From: Arthrobacter sp.
GTDB taxonomy: Bacteria > Actinomycetota > Actinomycetes > Actinomycetales > Micrococcaceae
Direction of reading: 5' to 3'
Assembly: GCA_018260285.1 (NCBI GenBank)
Contig: JAGLBH010000001.1
Coordinates: 16,725-31,849 of the forward strand
Length of the DNA stretch: 15,125 nt
Made by a program: the position numbers and the translations under genes. The notes under the pieces were generated by a model, which made no database searches, was not told the DNA's origin, and saw only the letters and a list, made by a program, of their open reading frames with translations. Each line of letters opens with the position of its first letter. Position 1 is the first letter of the stretch. Positions 1-11,461 of this stretch are shown piece by piece.

Positions 1-476
1 CCCGCTTGGCAGCCGCTCTCATGGGCATCCAGGCCATCAAGGGCGTCGAGGTGGGGGACGGGTTCGCGACGGCGGCCCGGCCAGGATCGTCGGCCCATGA
101 CGAGATCCTCCCCGCAGAGGGAGAAGACGCCGTGACGCGCGCCTCCAACCGCGCCGGCGGGATCGAGGGCGGCATGTCCATCGGGGACGTCCTCCGCATC
201 CGGGCGGCGATGAAGCCCATCGCCACGGTTCCGAAGGCTCTCACGACGATCGACACCTCCACGGGCGAGCCGGCGAAGGCCCATCATCAGCGCTCCGACG
301 TCTGTGCGGTCCCCGCAGCGGGTGTCGTGGCAGAGGCGATGACCGCCCTCGTCCTCGCAGAGGCAGTTCTGGAGAAGTTCGGCGGCGACAGCGTTGCTGA
401 GACCCGCCGCAACCTCGAGGCGTACACGGCGTCCATCCCGGACAGCCTGGCCTCTGTGCCGCGTGAGACTCGATGA
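1..476 (+). CDS. aroC: Chorismate synthase, C-terminal part (5' end outside window)
   Basis: Chorismate synthase removes phosphate from EPSP to give chorismate, the last step of the shikimate pathway, and needs reduced FMN. The reading frame is open from base 3, so the gene enters from the left and only about the last 158 residues are present. Visible family signatures are [10 protein letters not shown] near the left edge, the block [23 protein letters not shown] that continues into the flavin and substrate region, and [19 protein letters not shown], a typical conserved C-terminal stretch. The stop TGA (474-476) overlaps the ATG of aroK in an ATGA arrangement, so the two are probably translationally coupled. 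Nothing looks broken. The TTG at base 6 is not the real start. Identification is firm; the N-terminal half cannot be judged. Confidence 0.96.
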   Translation, partial: RLAAALMGIQAIKGVEVGDGFATAARPGSSAHDEILPAEGEDAVTRASNRAGGIEGGMSIGDVLRIRAAMKPIATVPKALTTIDTSTGEPAKAHHQRSDVCAVPAAGVVAEAMTALVLAEAVLEKFGGDSVAETRRNLEAYTASIPDSLASVPRETR

Positions 477-1000
477 GGCTGCCAGAGCGCATCGTTCTCA
501 TCGGCCCCATGGCGGCGGGCAAGTCCACGATCGGAGTGCGTCTTGCGCAGCGCCTTGACCGCCCTCACGTGGACACGGACCAGGAGTTCGAGCGCAGGCA
601 CGGGCCGATCTCCGCAGCCTTCGCCTCCATGGGAGAGTTCTCCTTCCGCGAGCTGGAGGCCAGAATCGTGGCGAAGACGCTCGCACACGGGGAGGCTGTC
701 ATCTCTCTCGGAGGAGGGGCTGTGCTCGACGCCGGGACGCAGCAGCTGCTGGCGGATGAGTGCGTGGTCTACCTTGAGACGGATGTCGAGACCGTCAAGC
801 CCTTCATCCTCCGCGACCGGAAGCGCCCCCTTCTCGCAGCGGACCCCGTCCACGCGTGGGAGACCCTGTACAACCGACGACGCTCGACCTATGAGCGGCT
901 CTCCACGATCACCGTTGACGTGGGCCACCGCTCCGCGCGCAGCCCCGAGCGAGTGGTGGACCGCATCTGCGAGCTCCTGACCGACGCACAGCACGACTGA
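473..1000 (+). CDS. aroK: Shikimate kinase
   Basis: This cytoplasmic kinase phosphorylates shikimate at the 3-hydroxyl using ATP. At 175 residues it has the usual length of the family. The Walker A loop GPMAAGKST lies at residues 11-19, the shikimate-binding Asp is in HVDTDQEF, the substrate-binding Arg is in FRELEARIV, the glycine triplet is in ISLGGGAVL, and the lid arginines are in RDRKRPLL. The ATG start is fixed by the ATGA overlap with aroC and by the short distance to the P-loop. aroB follows after 10 bases, so aroC-aroK-aroB reads as one transcript. This order is common in actinobacteria. Confidence 0.97.
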   Translation: MRLPERIVLIGPMAAGKSTIGVRLAQRLDRPHVDTDQEFERRHGPISAAFASMGEFSFRELEARIVAKTLAHGEAVISLGGGAVLDAGTQQLLADECVVYLETDVETVKPFILRDRKRPLLAADPVHAWETLYNRRRSTYERLSTITVDVGHRSARSPERVVDRICELLTDAQHD

Positions 1001-1010
1001 GGAACACACG

Positions 1011-2120
1011 ATGAGCGAAGAACTGACACATTCCACGAACGAGCCCTGGAGCATCCGCGTCGGCGCCGACGGGCGGGACGAGTACGAGGTCGTCGTCGGG
1101 CACGGCCTGCTGGGGCGCCTCAAGGGCCTGCTCGGCGAGAGGGTCAACAAGGTCCTCGTGATCCACCCGCGCGCGCTGCGGACCACGGGCGACGCCGTTC
1201 GCGAGGATCTCGCGGCCCAGGGCTTCGAGGCCCTCACCGCCGAGATTCCCGACGCCGAGGAGGCCAAGCACCTTCAGGTCGCCGGCTTCTGCTGGCAGGT
1301 TCTCGGCCAGAACGACTTCACGCGGAGCGACGCCATCGTCTCCGTCGGCGGAGGGGCCGTGACGGACGTCGCCGGATTCGTCGCCTCCACCTGGCTGCGA
1401 GGAGTAAAGGTGGTGCACATTCCCACGAGCGTTCTGGGGATGGTGGACGCCGCCGTCGGAGGCAAGACGGGGATCAACACGGCTGAGGGCAAGAACCTCG
1501 TCGGCACCTTCTACCCGCCGGCGGGGGTCCTCGCGGACCTGGACGCGCTGGCCACCCTGCCCAAGAACGAGGTGGTCAACGGCCTCGCCGAGGTCATCAA
1601 GTGCGGGTTCATCCGGGACGAGCGGATTCTCGAGCTCATCGAGGCGCACCCGGAGCAGGCGGTGGACCCCTCGAGCGAGGTCTTCGCCGAGCTCGTCCGG
1701 CGCGCGATCGCCGTCAAGGCGGAGATCGTCTCGCAGGACTTCCGCGAGGCCGGCCTGCGCGAGCACCTCAACTACGGACACACCCTGGGGCACGCGATCG
1801 AGCACGCGGAGCGCTACTCCTGGCGCCACGGGGCGGCGGTGGCCGTGGGCATGGCCTTCGCGGCCGAGCTCGCCCGCTCCCTGGGCCGCCTGAGCGACGC
1901 CGACGCCGATCGCCACGTGAGCATTCTGCGCCTTGTCGGGCTGCCCACGACCTACCGGGGGGACCGCTGGCAGGCCCTCCTGGACGGCATGCGCCGGGAC
2001 AAGAAGGCCCGCGGATCGATGCTCCGCTTCGTCCTTCTGAACTCCCAGGGGTCGCCGGGCGTGCTGGACGTTCCGGACCCCTCCGTGCTGTTCGCCGCCT
2101 ATCAGGAGATTGCGGAGTAA
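1011..2120 (+). CDS. aroB: 3-dehydroquinate synthase
   Basis: AroB converts DAHP to 3-dehydroquinate, the second shikimate step, using NAD+ and a divalent metal. The 369 residues match the family length. The NAD-binding segment GGGAVTDVAGF is at residues 113-123. The substrate loop with PTS, VDAAVGGKTGIN and K161 spans 138-161. The likely zinc ligands are E194 (in AEVIK), H257 (in GHTLGH) and H273 (in HGAAVAVGM). The spacing between the two His agrees with that known for fungal DHQS. The start ATG is supported by the Shine-Dalgarno TGAGGA at 998-1003, seven bases upstream and overlapping the aroK stop. It is the last gene of the aroC-K-B group before a 108-base gap. Confidence 0.97.
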   Translation: MSEELTHSTNEPWSIRVGADGRDEYEVVVGHGLLGRLKGLLGERVNKVLVIHPRALRTTGDAVREDLAAQGFEALTAEIPDAEEAKHLQVAGFCWQVLGQNDFTRSDAIVSVGGGAVTDVAGFVASTWLRGVKVVHIPTSVLGMVDAAVGGKTGINTAEGKNLVGTFYPPAGVLADLDALATLPKNEVVNGLAEVIKCGFIRDERILELIEAHPEQAVDPSSEVFAELVRRAIAVKAEIVSQDFREAGLREHLNYGHTLGHAIEHAERYSWRHGAAVAVGMAFAAELARSLGRLSDADADRHVSILRLVGLPTTYRGDRWQALLDGMRRDKKARGSMLRFVLLNSQGSPGVLDVPDPSVLFAAYQEIAE

Positions 2121-2140
2121 ATTCCCCTCCCGGGTAGAAT
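2110..2140 (+). promoter_or_regulatory. Candidate promoter for efp-nusB
   Basis: The gap between aroB and efp contains TAGAAT at 2135-2140, a good actinobacterial -10 box. TTGCGG at 2110-2115 is a possible -35, but the spacer is 19 bases, longer than ideal. A start near 2147 would give a leader of roughly 80 bases. The long gap contrasts with the tight spacing elsewhere, which favours a separate efp promoter. This is pattern matching only. Confidence 0.35.
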
Positions 2141-2228
2141 GGTGGAGGAGGCCCCGCTGACGCGAGCGGCCATGGCCAGATTTCGGTGCTTTCGGGCACC
2201 TGTTCATACAGTGAAAAGAGTGTATTTC

Positions 2229-2792
2229 GTGGCGACAACGAGCGATATCAAGAACGGCACCGTTCTCAAACTTGAAGGCAACCTCTGGAACGTCATCGAG
2301 TTCCAGCACGTGAAGCCGGGCAAGGGCGGGGCGTTCGTTCGCACCAAGCTCCGCAACATCCTCTCGGGCAAGGTCGTGGACAAGACGTTCAACGCCGGCG
2401 CCAAGATCGAGACCGCAACGGTTGACCGCCGCGACTACCAGTACCTGTACAAAGACGGCGAAGACTACGTGTTCATGGACACCACGGACTACGACCAGCT
2501 CACCGTCTCGGGCACCGTCGTCGGCGACGCCGCGAACTTCATGCTCGAGAACCAGATGGCGACCATCGCCATGAACGAGGGCGCCCCCCTCTACCTCGAG
2601 CTCCCCGCCTCCGTGGTCCTCGAGATCACGTACACCGAGCCGGGCCTGCAGGGCGACCGCTCGTCGGCCGGCACGAAGCCTGCCACGCTGGAGACGGGCT
2701 ACGAGATCCAGGTTCCCCTCTTCGTGGAGCAGAACACCCGCGTCAAGGTCGACACCCGCACCGGCGACTACCTGGGGCGAGTCTCCGAGTGA
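2229..2792 (+). CDS. efp: Elongation factor P
   Basis: EF-P binds ribosomes stalled on consecutive prolines, between the P and E sites, and helps peptide bond formation. I start it at the GTG at 2229, giving [17 protein letters not shown] and 187 residues, the standard EF-P length. A purine-rich GAAAAGAG at 2213-2220 lies eight bases upstream. An in-frame ATG further upstream would add about 30 residues unlike the family and is rejected; GTG at 2220 is a weaker alternative. The three beta-barrel domains are intact. The loop that reaches the tRNA reads PGKGG, with Lys32 at the tip. The stop overlaps the nusB start (GTGA), so the two are coupled. Confidence 0.96.
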   Translation: MATTSDIKNGTVLKLEGNLWNVIEFQHVKPGKGGAFVRTKLRNILSGKVVDKTFNAGAKIETATVDRRDYQYLYKDGEDYVFMDTTDYDQLTVSGTVVGDAANFMLENQMATIAMNEGAPLYLELPASVVLEITYTEPGLQGDRSSAGTKPATLETGYEIQVPLFVEQNTRVKVDTRTGDYLGRVSE

Positions 2793-3232
2793 GCTCATTC
2801 GTCACCACGCGCGGCAAGGCTCGCCGTCGCGCCGTTGACCTCCTCTTCGAGGCCGAGCAGAAGAACGTCGGCGTCGAAGAGGTCATGTCCGCGCGCGAGC
2901 AGTGGACTGATCAGACGATCAACCCCATGACTCGGCGCATCGTGCTCGGCGTCAACGAGCGGCTCGACGAGATCGACGAGCTCCTGACGACCTATTCACA
3001 CGGATGGTCCCTCGAGCGCATGCCCAACGTGGACCGCGCGATTCTTCGCGTGGGCGTCTGGGAGGTGCTTTACGGCTCCAGCGAGGACGTCCCCGAGGGC
3101 GTCGCCGTCAAGGAGGCGACGGACATCGCCAAGGAGATCTCCACCGATGAGTCTCCGCAGTTCGTCAACGGCCTTCTCGGGCGGATTCAGAAGCTCAAGC
3201 CGAGCCTCGTCCGCGCTCCCGAAGCAGACTAG
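2789..3232 (+). CDS. nusB: Transcription antitermination protein NusB
   Basis: NusB pairs with NusE (ribosomal protein S10) on boxA RNA and supports antitermination in rRNA operons. The 147-residue protein begins with [24 protein letters not shown], the basic first helix typical of the family. It later shows the conserved stretch [16 protein letters not shown], then [17 protein letters not shown] and FVNGLLGRI, all standard NusB helices. The GTG start overlaps the efp stop by four bases, and no better start fits. efp-nusB is a common actinobacterial pair. A strong hairpin begins 12 bases after its stop codon, so it is probably the last gene of its transcript. Confidence 0.96.
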   Translation: MSSFVTTRGKARRRAVDLLFEAEQKNVGVEEVMSAREQWTDQTINPMTRRIVLGVNERLDEIDELLTTYSHGWSLERMPNVDRAILRVGVWEVLYGSSEDVPEGVAVKEATDIAKEISTDESPQFVNGLLGRIQKLKPSLVRAPEAD

Positions 3233-3243
3233 AGTTCTCCGTC

Positions 3244-3292
3244 ACAGCGCGCCGCGTGTCCCTGTTCATCGCAGGGATGCCCGGCGCGCTGT
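3244..3292 (+). terminator. Strong hairpin after nusB, probable terminator
   Basis: Bases 3244-3264 pair with 3272-3292 around a seven-base loop (TTCATCG). The outer 11 pairs are perfect (ACAGCGCGCCG against CGGCGCGCTGT). A single C:C mismatch follows, then nine more pairs ending in CCCTG/CAGGG, including two G:U pairs. The stem starts 12 bases after the nusB stop. No U-run follows, which is common in high-GC actinobacteria. I read it as the end of the aro-efp-nusB unit; a role in the pyr leader is possible but would require transcription from upstream. Confidence 0.65.
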
Positions 3293-3294
3293 CA

Positions 3295-3303
3295 TGCTAT
3301 GTT
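3295..3303 (+). promoter_or_regulatory. Candidate pyr operon promoter (extended -10)
   Basis: TGCTATGTT at 3295-3303 fits an extended -10 element (TGN followed by TATGTT). No convincing -35 is seen; its position would fall in the 3' arm of the nusB hairpin. A start near 3310 would give a leader of about 75 bases containing the whole PyrR element. TTTAAT at 3344-3349 also resembles a -10, but a start from there would cut into the PyrR hairpin. Confidence 0.3.
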
Positions 3304-3312
3304 CATAAGAGC

Positions 3313-3328
3313 CGTCCCTCCTGGGACG
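3313..3328 (+). promoter_or_regulatory. Small leader hairpin upstream of the PyrR element
   Basis: CGTCCC at 3313-3318 pairs perfectly with GGGACG at 3323-3328 around a TCCT loop. The 3' arm (GGACG, 3324-3328) can instead pair with CGTCC at 3353-3357, which is the 5' arm of the PyrR hairpin. The segment therefore could act as an alternative partner in a switch. Function is inferred from complementarity only. Confidence 0.4.
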
Positions 3329-3351
3329 CCAATGCCAGACCCCTTTAATGA

Positions 3352-3376
3352 CCGTCCAGAGAGGCGGGGAAGGACG
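3352..3376 (+). promoter_or_regulatory. PyrR-binding RNA element overlapping the pyrR ribosome binding site
   Basis: The sequence GTCCAGAGAGGC (3354-3365), followed by AAGGA (3370-3374), matches the well-known PyrR binding-loop consensus of Bacillus and other pyr leaders. The arms CGTCC (3353-3357) and GGACG (3372-3376) close a hairpin around it. The AAGGA is also the only Shine-Dalgarno for the ATG of pyrR at 3385, ten bases on. PyrR bound with UMP would hold this hairpin closed and block translation, as described for Mycobacterium smegmatis. No intrinsic terminator is seen between this element and pyrR, so translational control is more likely than Bacillus-type attenuation. Confidence 0.8.
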
Positions 3377-3384
3377 TGGCCCCT

Positions 3385-4017
3385 ATGGGTGAAGCGCCCC
3401 TAGACCACCATCAGACCAAGACTCCGGCAGAGTCCGGACGAGGCCGACAGGTCCTCTCCTCCGAGGAGATCGACCGCGCGGTGACGCGCATGGCCTTCGA
3501 GATCATCGAGGCGAACAAGGGAACGGACGACCTGGTCCTTCTCGGCATCGCCTCCCGCGGGTATCCGTTGGCCCAGCGCCTGGCCCGCCGCATCGCAGCC
3601 GCCTCAGACCTCTCCGACCCCGAGTCTTTCGTGGGCCAGCTGGACGTCACCATGTTCCGGGACGACCTCGTCTCCTCCGGCTTCCGCGCGCCTCAGCCGA
3701 CCTTCGTCCCCGAGGGCGGCGTGGACGGCAAGACAGTAGTGCTCGTGGATGACGTTCTCTACTCCGGCCGGACGATCCGCGCCGCCCTGGACGCTCTCGT
3801 GGAGCTCGGACGGCCTGCGCGCGTGCGCCTCGCGGTGCTCGTCGACCGCGGCCACCGCGAACTGCCCATCCGCGCGGACCACGTGGGCCGCAACCTCCCC
3901 TCGTCGTCGCAGGAGCGCGTTACGGTGCGCCTGAGCGAGATCGACGGAGAGGACCAGAACTTCGTCGAGATCGTCGGGCGCGACGCCGCCCCCGCTGCAA
4001 GGGAGGACCAGCGATGA
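3385..4017 (+). CDS. pyrR: Bifunctional pyr operon regulator / uracil phosphoribosyltransferase PyrR
   Basis: PyrR senses UMP/UTP and PRPP, binds pyr leader RNA and has weak uracil phosphoribosyltransferase activity. From ATG 3385 the protein has 210 residues. The core opens with [18 protein letters not shown] and carries the PRPP-binding motif [13 protein letters not shown] at about residues 118-130. The conserved DVTMFRDD segment and [15 protein letters not shown] complete the family pattern. The first 20 or so residues are an unconserved tail. GTG 3376 would also be in frame but lies one base from AAGGA, within the RNA stem, so ATG 3385 is preferred. It is the first gene of the pyr operon and overlaps pyrB by ATGA. 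The binding site in its own leader suggests autoregulation. Confidence 0.95.
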   Translation: MGEAPLDHHQTKTPAESGRGRQVLSSEEIDRAVTRMAFEIIEANKGTDDLVLLGIASRGYPLAQRLARRIAAASDLSDPESFVGQLDVTMFRDDLVSSGFRAPQPTFVPEGGVDGKTVVLVDDVLYSGRTIRAALDALVELGRPARVRLAVLVDRGHRELPIRADHVGRNLPSSSQERVTVRLSEIDGEDQNFVEIVGRDAAPAAREDQR

Positions 4018-5000
4018 GGCATCTGCTCTCAGCCCGGGACCTCAGCCTGGAGTCGGCCGTCTCGCTCCTGGACACCGGCGAGTCCATGGCTCAGGTTCAG
4101 ATGCGGGACGTCAAGAAGATCCCCGCCCTGCGCGGCCGCACGGTGGTCAACCTCTTCTTCGAGGACTCCACCCGAACGCGCGTCTCCTTCGAGGCCGCTG
4201 CCAAGCGCCTCTCCGCAGACGTCATCAACTTCGCCGCGAAGGGCAGCTCCGTCTCCAAGGGCGAGTCCCTCAAGGACACGGTCCAGACGCTCGAGGCCAT
4301 CGGCGCGGACGTCATCGTCATGCGCCACCCCAGCTCTGGCGCGGCCAAGACCCTGGCCGACTCGGGCTGGACCCAGGCCCACGTGGTCAACGCCGGGGAC
4401 GGAACGCACGAGCACCCGACCCAGGCGCTCCTCGACGCGTTCACGATGCGCCAGTTCAAGGCGCAGCGGGACGGCGTCTCGCCCCTCGGCACGGACCTCA
4501 CGGGACTCCGGGTCGTCATCGTCGGCGACGTGCTCCACTCTCGCGTGGTTCGCTCCAACGTGTGGCTGCTCCATACGCTCGGCGCCCATGTGACCCTCGT
4601 GGCTCCTCCGACCCTCGTGCCCGTCGGCGTGGGCGCGTGGCCCTGCGAGGTGGACTACGATCTCGACCGGGCGCTGGCCGCCCAGCCGGACGTGGTCATG
4701 ATGCTCCGCATCCAGGCCGAGCGCATGAACTCTGCCTATTTCCCCTCGGCAGGGGAGTACTCGTCCCGCTGGGGCCTCGACGAAGACCGCTTCCGGCGTC
4801 TCATCGTAGGCCGCGGGGACGAGGTCATCATCATGCACCCGGGCCCGATGAACCGGGGCCTGGAGATCAGCGCACTCGCTGCGGACTCGCCCCAGTCCCG
4901 CATTCTCAACCAGGTTGCCAACGGCGTCTCCATGCGCATGGCCGCTCTCTACCACGTGGCCACGGACGTCACGGAAGCCCCCCGAAAGGAGCTCGCATGA
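4014..5000 (+). CDS. pyrB: Aspartate carbamoyltransferase, catalytic chain
   Basis: PyrB joins carbamoyl phosphate and aspartate to give carbamoyl aspartate, the committed step of pyrimidine synthesis. The 328 residues include the carbamoyl-phosphate loop STRTR at 52-56, the [10 protein letters not shown] loop near 79-88 with its active-site Ser and Lys, HPSSGA at 105-110, [14 protein letters not shown] at 128-141, and HPGPMNRG near 275. These mark ATCase rather than ornithine carbamoyltransferase. No pyrI regulatory chain is present, as is usual in actinobacteria, so control probably comes through PyrR. It overlaps pyrR and pyrC by four bases on each side, indicating coupled translation. Confidence 0.97.
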   Translation: MRHLLSARDLSLESAVSLLDTGESMAQVQMRDVKKIPALRGRTVVNLFFEDSTRTRVSFEAAAKRLSADVINFAAKGSSVSKGESLKDTVQTLEAIGADVIVMRHPSSGAAKTLADSGWTQAHVVNAGDGTHEHPTQALLDAFTMRQFKAQRDGVSPLGTDLTGLRVVIVGDVLHSRVVRSNVWLLHTLGAHVTLVAPPTLVPVGVGAWPCEVDYDLDRALAAQPDVVMMLRIQAERMNSAYFPSAGEYSSRWGLDEDRFRRLIVGRGDEVIIMHPGPMNRGLEISALAADSPQSRILNQVANGVSMRMAALYHVATDVTEAPRKELA

Positions 5001-6364
5001 GCCAGGAGACCCCCGCCCCCCTCGCATCGCAGTTCGGGCCGGCCTCCGGCGTCGTCCTCATCCGCCAGGCGCGGATTCTGGGCGGCGAGCCACAGGACAT
5101 TCTCATCAGGGACGGCTTTGTCGCGGAGATCGCTCCCGCGGGCACGCTGACGGCGGACGCCGAGGCGACGGTCGTCGAGGGCGAGGGCCTGGTGGCTCTC
5201 CCCGGCTTCGTCGACCTCCATGTTCACCTGCGCGAGCCGGGCAGGGAAGACGCCGAGACCGTCCTCACGGGAACCCAGTCGGCGGCGAAGGGCGGCTTCA
5301 CCGCGGTCTTCGCCATGGCGAACTCCACTCCGGTGGCGGACTCGGCCGGCGTCGTGGAGCAGGTCTACACGGCCGCCCGCAACGCAGGCTGGGCTGAAGT
5401 CCGCCCCGTCGGCGCGGTGACCCGCGGCCTCAAGGGCGAGCAGCTCGCCGACCTCGGGGCCATGGCCGACTCGCAGGCCCAGGTGCGGATGTTCTCCGAC
5501 GACGGCATGTGCGTGCACGACGCCGCGATCATGCGCCGCGCGCTCGAGTACGTCAAGGCCTTCGGCGGGTTCATCGCGCAGCACGCGCAGGAGCCGCGCC
5601 TCACGGAGGGCGCCCAGATGAACGAGGGCGAGATGTCCGCGATCCTGGGGCTCGCCGGCTGGCCTGCGGTGGCCGAGGAGTCGATCATCGCCCGCGATGT
5701 GCTCCTCACCGACCACGTCAAGTCCCGCCTCCATGTCTGCCACGTCTCGACGGCGGGCTCCGTCGAGGTCATCCGCTGGGCCAAGTCCCGGGGGATCAGC
5801 GTCACGGCAGAGGTTACGCCCCACCACCTCCTCCTGACGGACGAGCGGGTCGAGTCCTTCAACCCGGTCTTCAAGGTCAACCCCCCGCTGCGCACGCAGG
5901 CGGACGTGGACGCCCTGCGCCAGGCTGTGGCCGAGGGCATCATCGACGTCATCGGCACGGACCACGCCCCGCACCCGGACAGCACGAAGTCCTGCGAGTG
6001 GCTCCAGGCAGCCATGGGCATGACGGGCCTTGAGACCGCGCTGAGCGTGGTCGTGACGACCCTCGTCAAGCCGGGCATCATCGGCTGGGACCGCGTGGCG
6101 GAGATCATGTCCACCGTTCCGGCCCGCATCGGCGGCCTCGCGGACCAGGGCCAGGAGATCGCTGTCGGAAACGCCGCGAACATCACCCTCGTGGACCCAG
6201 ACGCCCGCCGCGTCGTGGATGCCGCCGCCATGGCGACCAAGGGACGCAACTCGCCGTTCCACGGGATGGAGCTCGAGGGCGCAGTGGTCGCGACGATCTT
6301 CCACGGACACCCCACGGTTCTCAACGGCGAGCTGGCCACACCGCACCCGCGGGCCGGGGCATAG
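4997..6364 (+). CDS. pyrC: Dihydroorotase
   Basis: PyrC is a zinc amidohydrolase that cyclises carbamoyl aspartate to dihydroorotate. The start ATG at 4997 overlaps the pyrB stop (ATGA) and gives 455 residues; the open frame running further upstream lies inside pyrB and is not coding. Metal-site motifs are DLHVHLRE (H75, H77), FSDDG (166-170), QHAQ (H196), CHVST (H249) and GTDHAPH (D322). The FSDDG aspartate in place of a carboxylated lysine is the pattern I associate with the Bacillus/Aquifex-type enzyme. An extra N-terminal tail of about 15 residues precedes the first strand. It is followed after six bases by the membrane PH-like gene. Confidence 0.96.
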   Translation: MSQETPAPLASQFGPASGVVLIRQARILGGEPQDILIRDGFVAEIAPAGTLTADAEATVVEGEGLVALPGFVDLHVHLREPGREDAETVLTGTQSAAKGGFTAVFAMANSTPVADSAGVVEQVYTAARNAGWAEVRPVGAVTRGLKGEQLADLGAMADSQAQVRMFSDDGMCVHDAAIMRRALEYVKAFGGFIAQHAQEPRLTEGAQMNEGEMSAILGLAGWPAVAEESIIARDVLLTDHVKSRLHVCHVSTAGSVEVIRWAKSRGISVTAEVTPHHLLLTDERVESFNPVFKVNPPLRTQADVDALRQAVAEGIIDVIGTDHAPHPDSTKSCEWLQAAMGMTGLETALSVVVTTLVKPGIIGWDRVAEIMSTVPARIGGLADQGQEIAVGNAANITLVDPDARRVVDAAAMATKGRNSPFHGMELEGAVVATIFHGHPTVLNGELATPHPRAGA

Positions 6365-6370
6365 CCCTCC

Positions 6371-6931
6371 ATGAGCCCGGAAGAGACCCAAGCAGTTCTC
6401 ATCGCGCTGTTCTGCGTCACTGCGGTGGTGCTCCTCATCCTGCTGGCCTTCCGCCGGCGGATGCGGCAGACCTCCCAGCTCGCGGACACCAACCGCGTCC
6501 CCGCCGAGATGCCCATCCCCTTCCTCGGCGTGGAGGGGGAGTACATCTCGACGACGTACGCCGACCGACCCCTCGAGCGAGTCACCGAGTTCGGGCTGGG
6601 CTTCAAGTCCCTCGGGGCCCTGGACGTCCACCCGCAGGGGCTCGTCCTCGTCCGCGCCCACGACTCGGACATCTTCATTCCCTCTCGGGACATCGTCAGC
6701 GTGGATCGCGAAAGCGGAATGATCGGCAAGTTCGTCGAGAAGAAGGGCCTGGTCACGGTGACCTGGCTGCTCGGCGACCACCGCGTGACCTCAGGCTTCA
6801 GGGCCCGCTACGCAGCGGACACCCAGCGGCTCGTCGAGGCGTCGCGCGACTTCTACCCCCACATTGTTCACTACCGCGAGCCCGCATCGAGCGGTGCCGC
6901 CCAGCGTCAGGAGATTGACGACCATGAGTAA
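6371..6931 (+). CDS. Membrane-anchored PH-like protein of the actinobacterial pyr operon
   Basis: The 186-residue product has one clear N-terminal membrane segment (about residues 8-27, [19 protein letters not shown]) followed by the positive cluster RRRMR, so the rest should face the cytoplasm. The soluble part contains many alternating short strands ([27 protein letters not shown]), consistent with a PH-like beta-barrel, and ends in a helix. A similar gene, Rv1382 in Mycobacterium tuberculosis, sits between pyrC and carA and is annotated only as a possible export or membrane protein. Spacing is six bases after pyrC and an eight-base overlap with carA. No clear Shine-Dalgarno precedes the ATG, so it likely depends on coupling. 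Its function is unknown to me; a link to pyrimidine metabolism is only by position. Confidence 0.85.
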   Translation: MSPEETQAVLIALFCVTAVVLLILLAFRRRMRQTSQLADTNRVPAEMPIPFLGVEGEYISTTYADRPLERVTEFGLGFKSLGALDVHPQGLVLVRAHDSDIFIPSRDIVSVDRESGMIGKFVEKKGLVTVTWLLGDHRVTSGFRARYAADTQRLVEASRDFYPHIVHYREPASSGAAQRQEIDDHE

Positions 6932-8131
6932 CACTGAGCAGACCGCCCCCCGCGCGGCCAAGGACACGGTGGCGCTTCTCGTCCTCGAGGACGGCACCGT
7001 CTGCCGCGGCCGCCGCTACGGAGCCTCCGGCCAGACTCTCGGCGAGATCGTCTTCTCCACCGGCATGACCGGCTACCAGGAGACGCTCACGGACCCCTCG
7101 TACGCCCAGCAGATCGTCGTGCAGACTTTCCCGCACATCGGCAACACGGGCGTCAACGACGACGACGCCGAGTCGCGCCGCATCTGGGTGTCCGGCTATG
7201 TGGTGCGCGACCCTGCGCGCCGCCCCTCCAACTGGCGCAGCCAGCGCACGCTCGACGAGGAGCTCACGGCGGACGGCATTGTGGGCATCAGCGGCGTGGA
7301 CACGCGCGCCATCACCCGTCACCTCCGCGAGCACGCCACGATGCGCGCCGGCATCTTCTCCGGCGAGGCGGCCCAGAAGCCCGAGAGCGAGCTGCTGGAG
7401 ATCGTCCGCAGTGCCCCCTCGATGTCCGGCGCCAAGCTGGCAGAGAGCGTCACGGCTGAGCAGGCCTACGTCGTCGAGCCCAAGGACCACGGGTTCGAGG
7501 GAGAGCCCAAGTTCACGATCGCTGCCATTGACCTGGGCCTCAAGGCGATGACGCCCGTGCGCTTCGCCGAGCGCGGAGTCCGCGTGCACGTCCTGCCCGC
7601 CACGAGCACGTTCGAGGACGTTATGGCGGTGAACCCGGACGGGTTCTTCATGTCCAACGGCCCGGGCGACCCCGAGACGGCCTCCGAACAGGTGGCCCTG
7701 CTGCGCCGGGTGCTCGACGCCGGCCTGCCGTACTTCGGCATCTGCTTCGGCAACCAGATCCTCGGTCGCGCCCTCGGCTTCGGCACGTACAAGCTGCCCT
7801 ACGGCCACCGCGGCATCAACCAGCCGGTCATGGACCTTACGACCGGCAAGGTGGAGATCACTGCCCAGAACCACGGCTTCGCCGTCGACGCTCCCAAGGG
7901 CGAGCCGACGCAGGCCCCCCAGGGCGCGTACGGGCGGGTCCGCGTCTCCCACGTGAGCCTCAACGACGACGTGGTGGAGGGGCTCGAGTGCCTCGACATC
8001 CCCGCGTTCTCGGTCCAGTACCACCCGGAGGCAGCGGCGGGCCCCCACGACGCCGCCTACCTCTTCGACCGTTTCCTCGACCTCATGGATGCCGCGAACG
8101 CCGGCTCCGCAGCGAACCAGAAGGTGAAGTA

Positions 8132-8132
<1 letters not shown>
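6924..8132 (+). CDS. carA: Carbamoyl-phosphate synthase small (glutaminase) subunit
   Basis: CarA hydrolyses glutamine and channels ammonia to CarB for carbamoyl phosphate synthesis, which serves both arginine and pyrimidine pathways. I start at ATG 6924 ([15 protein letters not shown], 402 residues), with CAGGAG at 6907-6912 upstream; earlier in-frame codons lie inside the preceding gene. The N-terminal CPSase domain shows [14 protein letters not shown] and [16 protein letters not shown]. The class I glutaminase domain has the triad C274 (GICFGNQ), H367 and E369 (YHPEA). The usual GICLGHQ here reads GICFGNQ, a form I recall from other actinobacteria. It overlaps its neighbour upstream by eight bases and carB by one base. 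Confidence 0.97.

Positions 8133-11457
<3,325 letters not shown>

Positions 11458-11461
<4 letters not shown>

Noticed and set aside
2139..2228. Upstream extension of efp by 30 codons
   Set aside because: Family length and the [10 protein letters not shown] start favour GTG 2229, which also has a suitably spaced purine-rich site.
909..2798. Long antisense open frame (629 codons) opposite aroK, aroB and efp, with others at 4949-6781 and 9050-11386
   Set aside because: These are typical by-products of strong G/C third-position bias. The sense strand carries clear family motifs throughout, and the antisense products are low-complexity and rich in Arg, Gly, Val, Asp, Glu and His with no recognisable domain.
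3376..3384. GTG 3376 as pyrR start
   Set aside because: It lies one base from the AAGGA and partly inside the RNA stem; ATG 3385 has correct spacing.
4562..4996. Upstream extension of the pyrC frame by 145 codons
   Set aside because: It lies entirely inside pyrB, is rich in Arg, Pro and Gly and resembles no dihydroorotase N-terminus. ATG 4997 overlaps the pyrB stop and fits the family.
7735..7755. CarA glutaminase motif GICFGNQ instead of GICLGHQ
   Set aside because: The catalytic Cys, His and Glu are all present, and I recall this variant from other actinobacteria, so it is not a defect.
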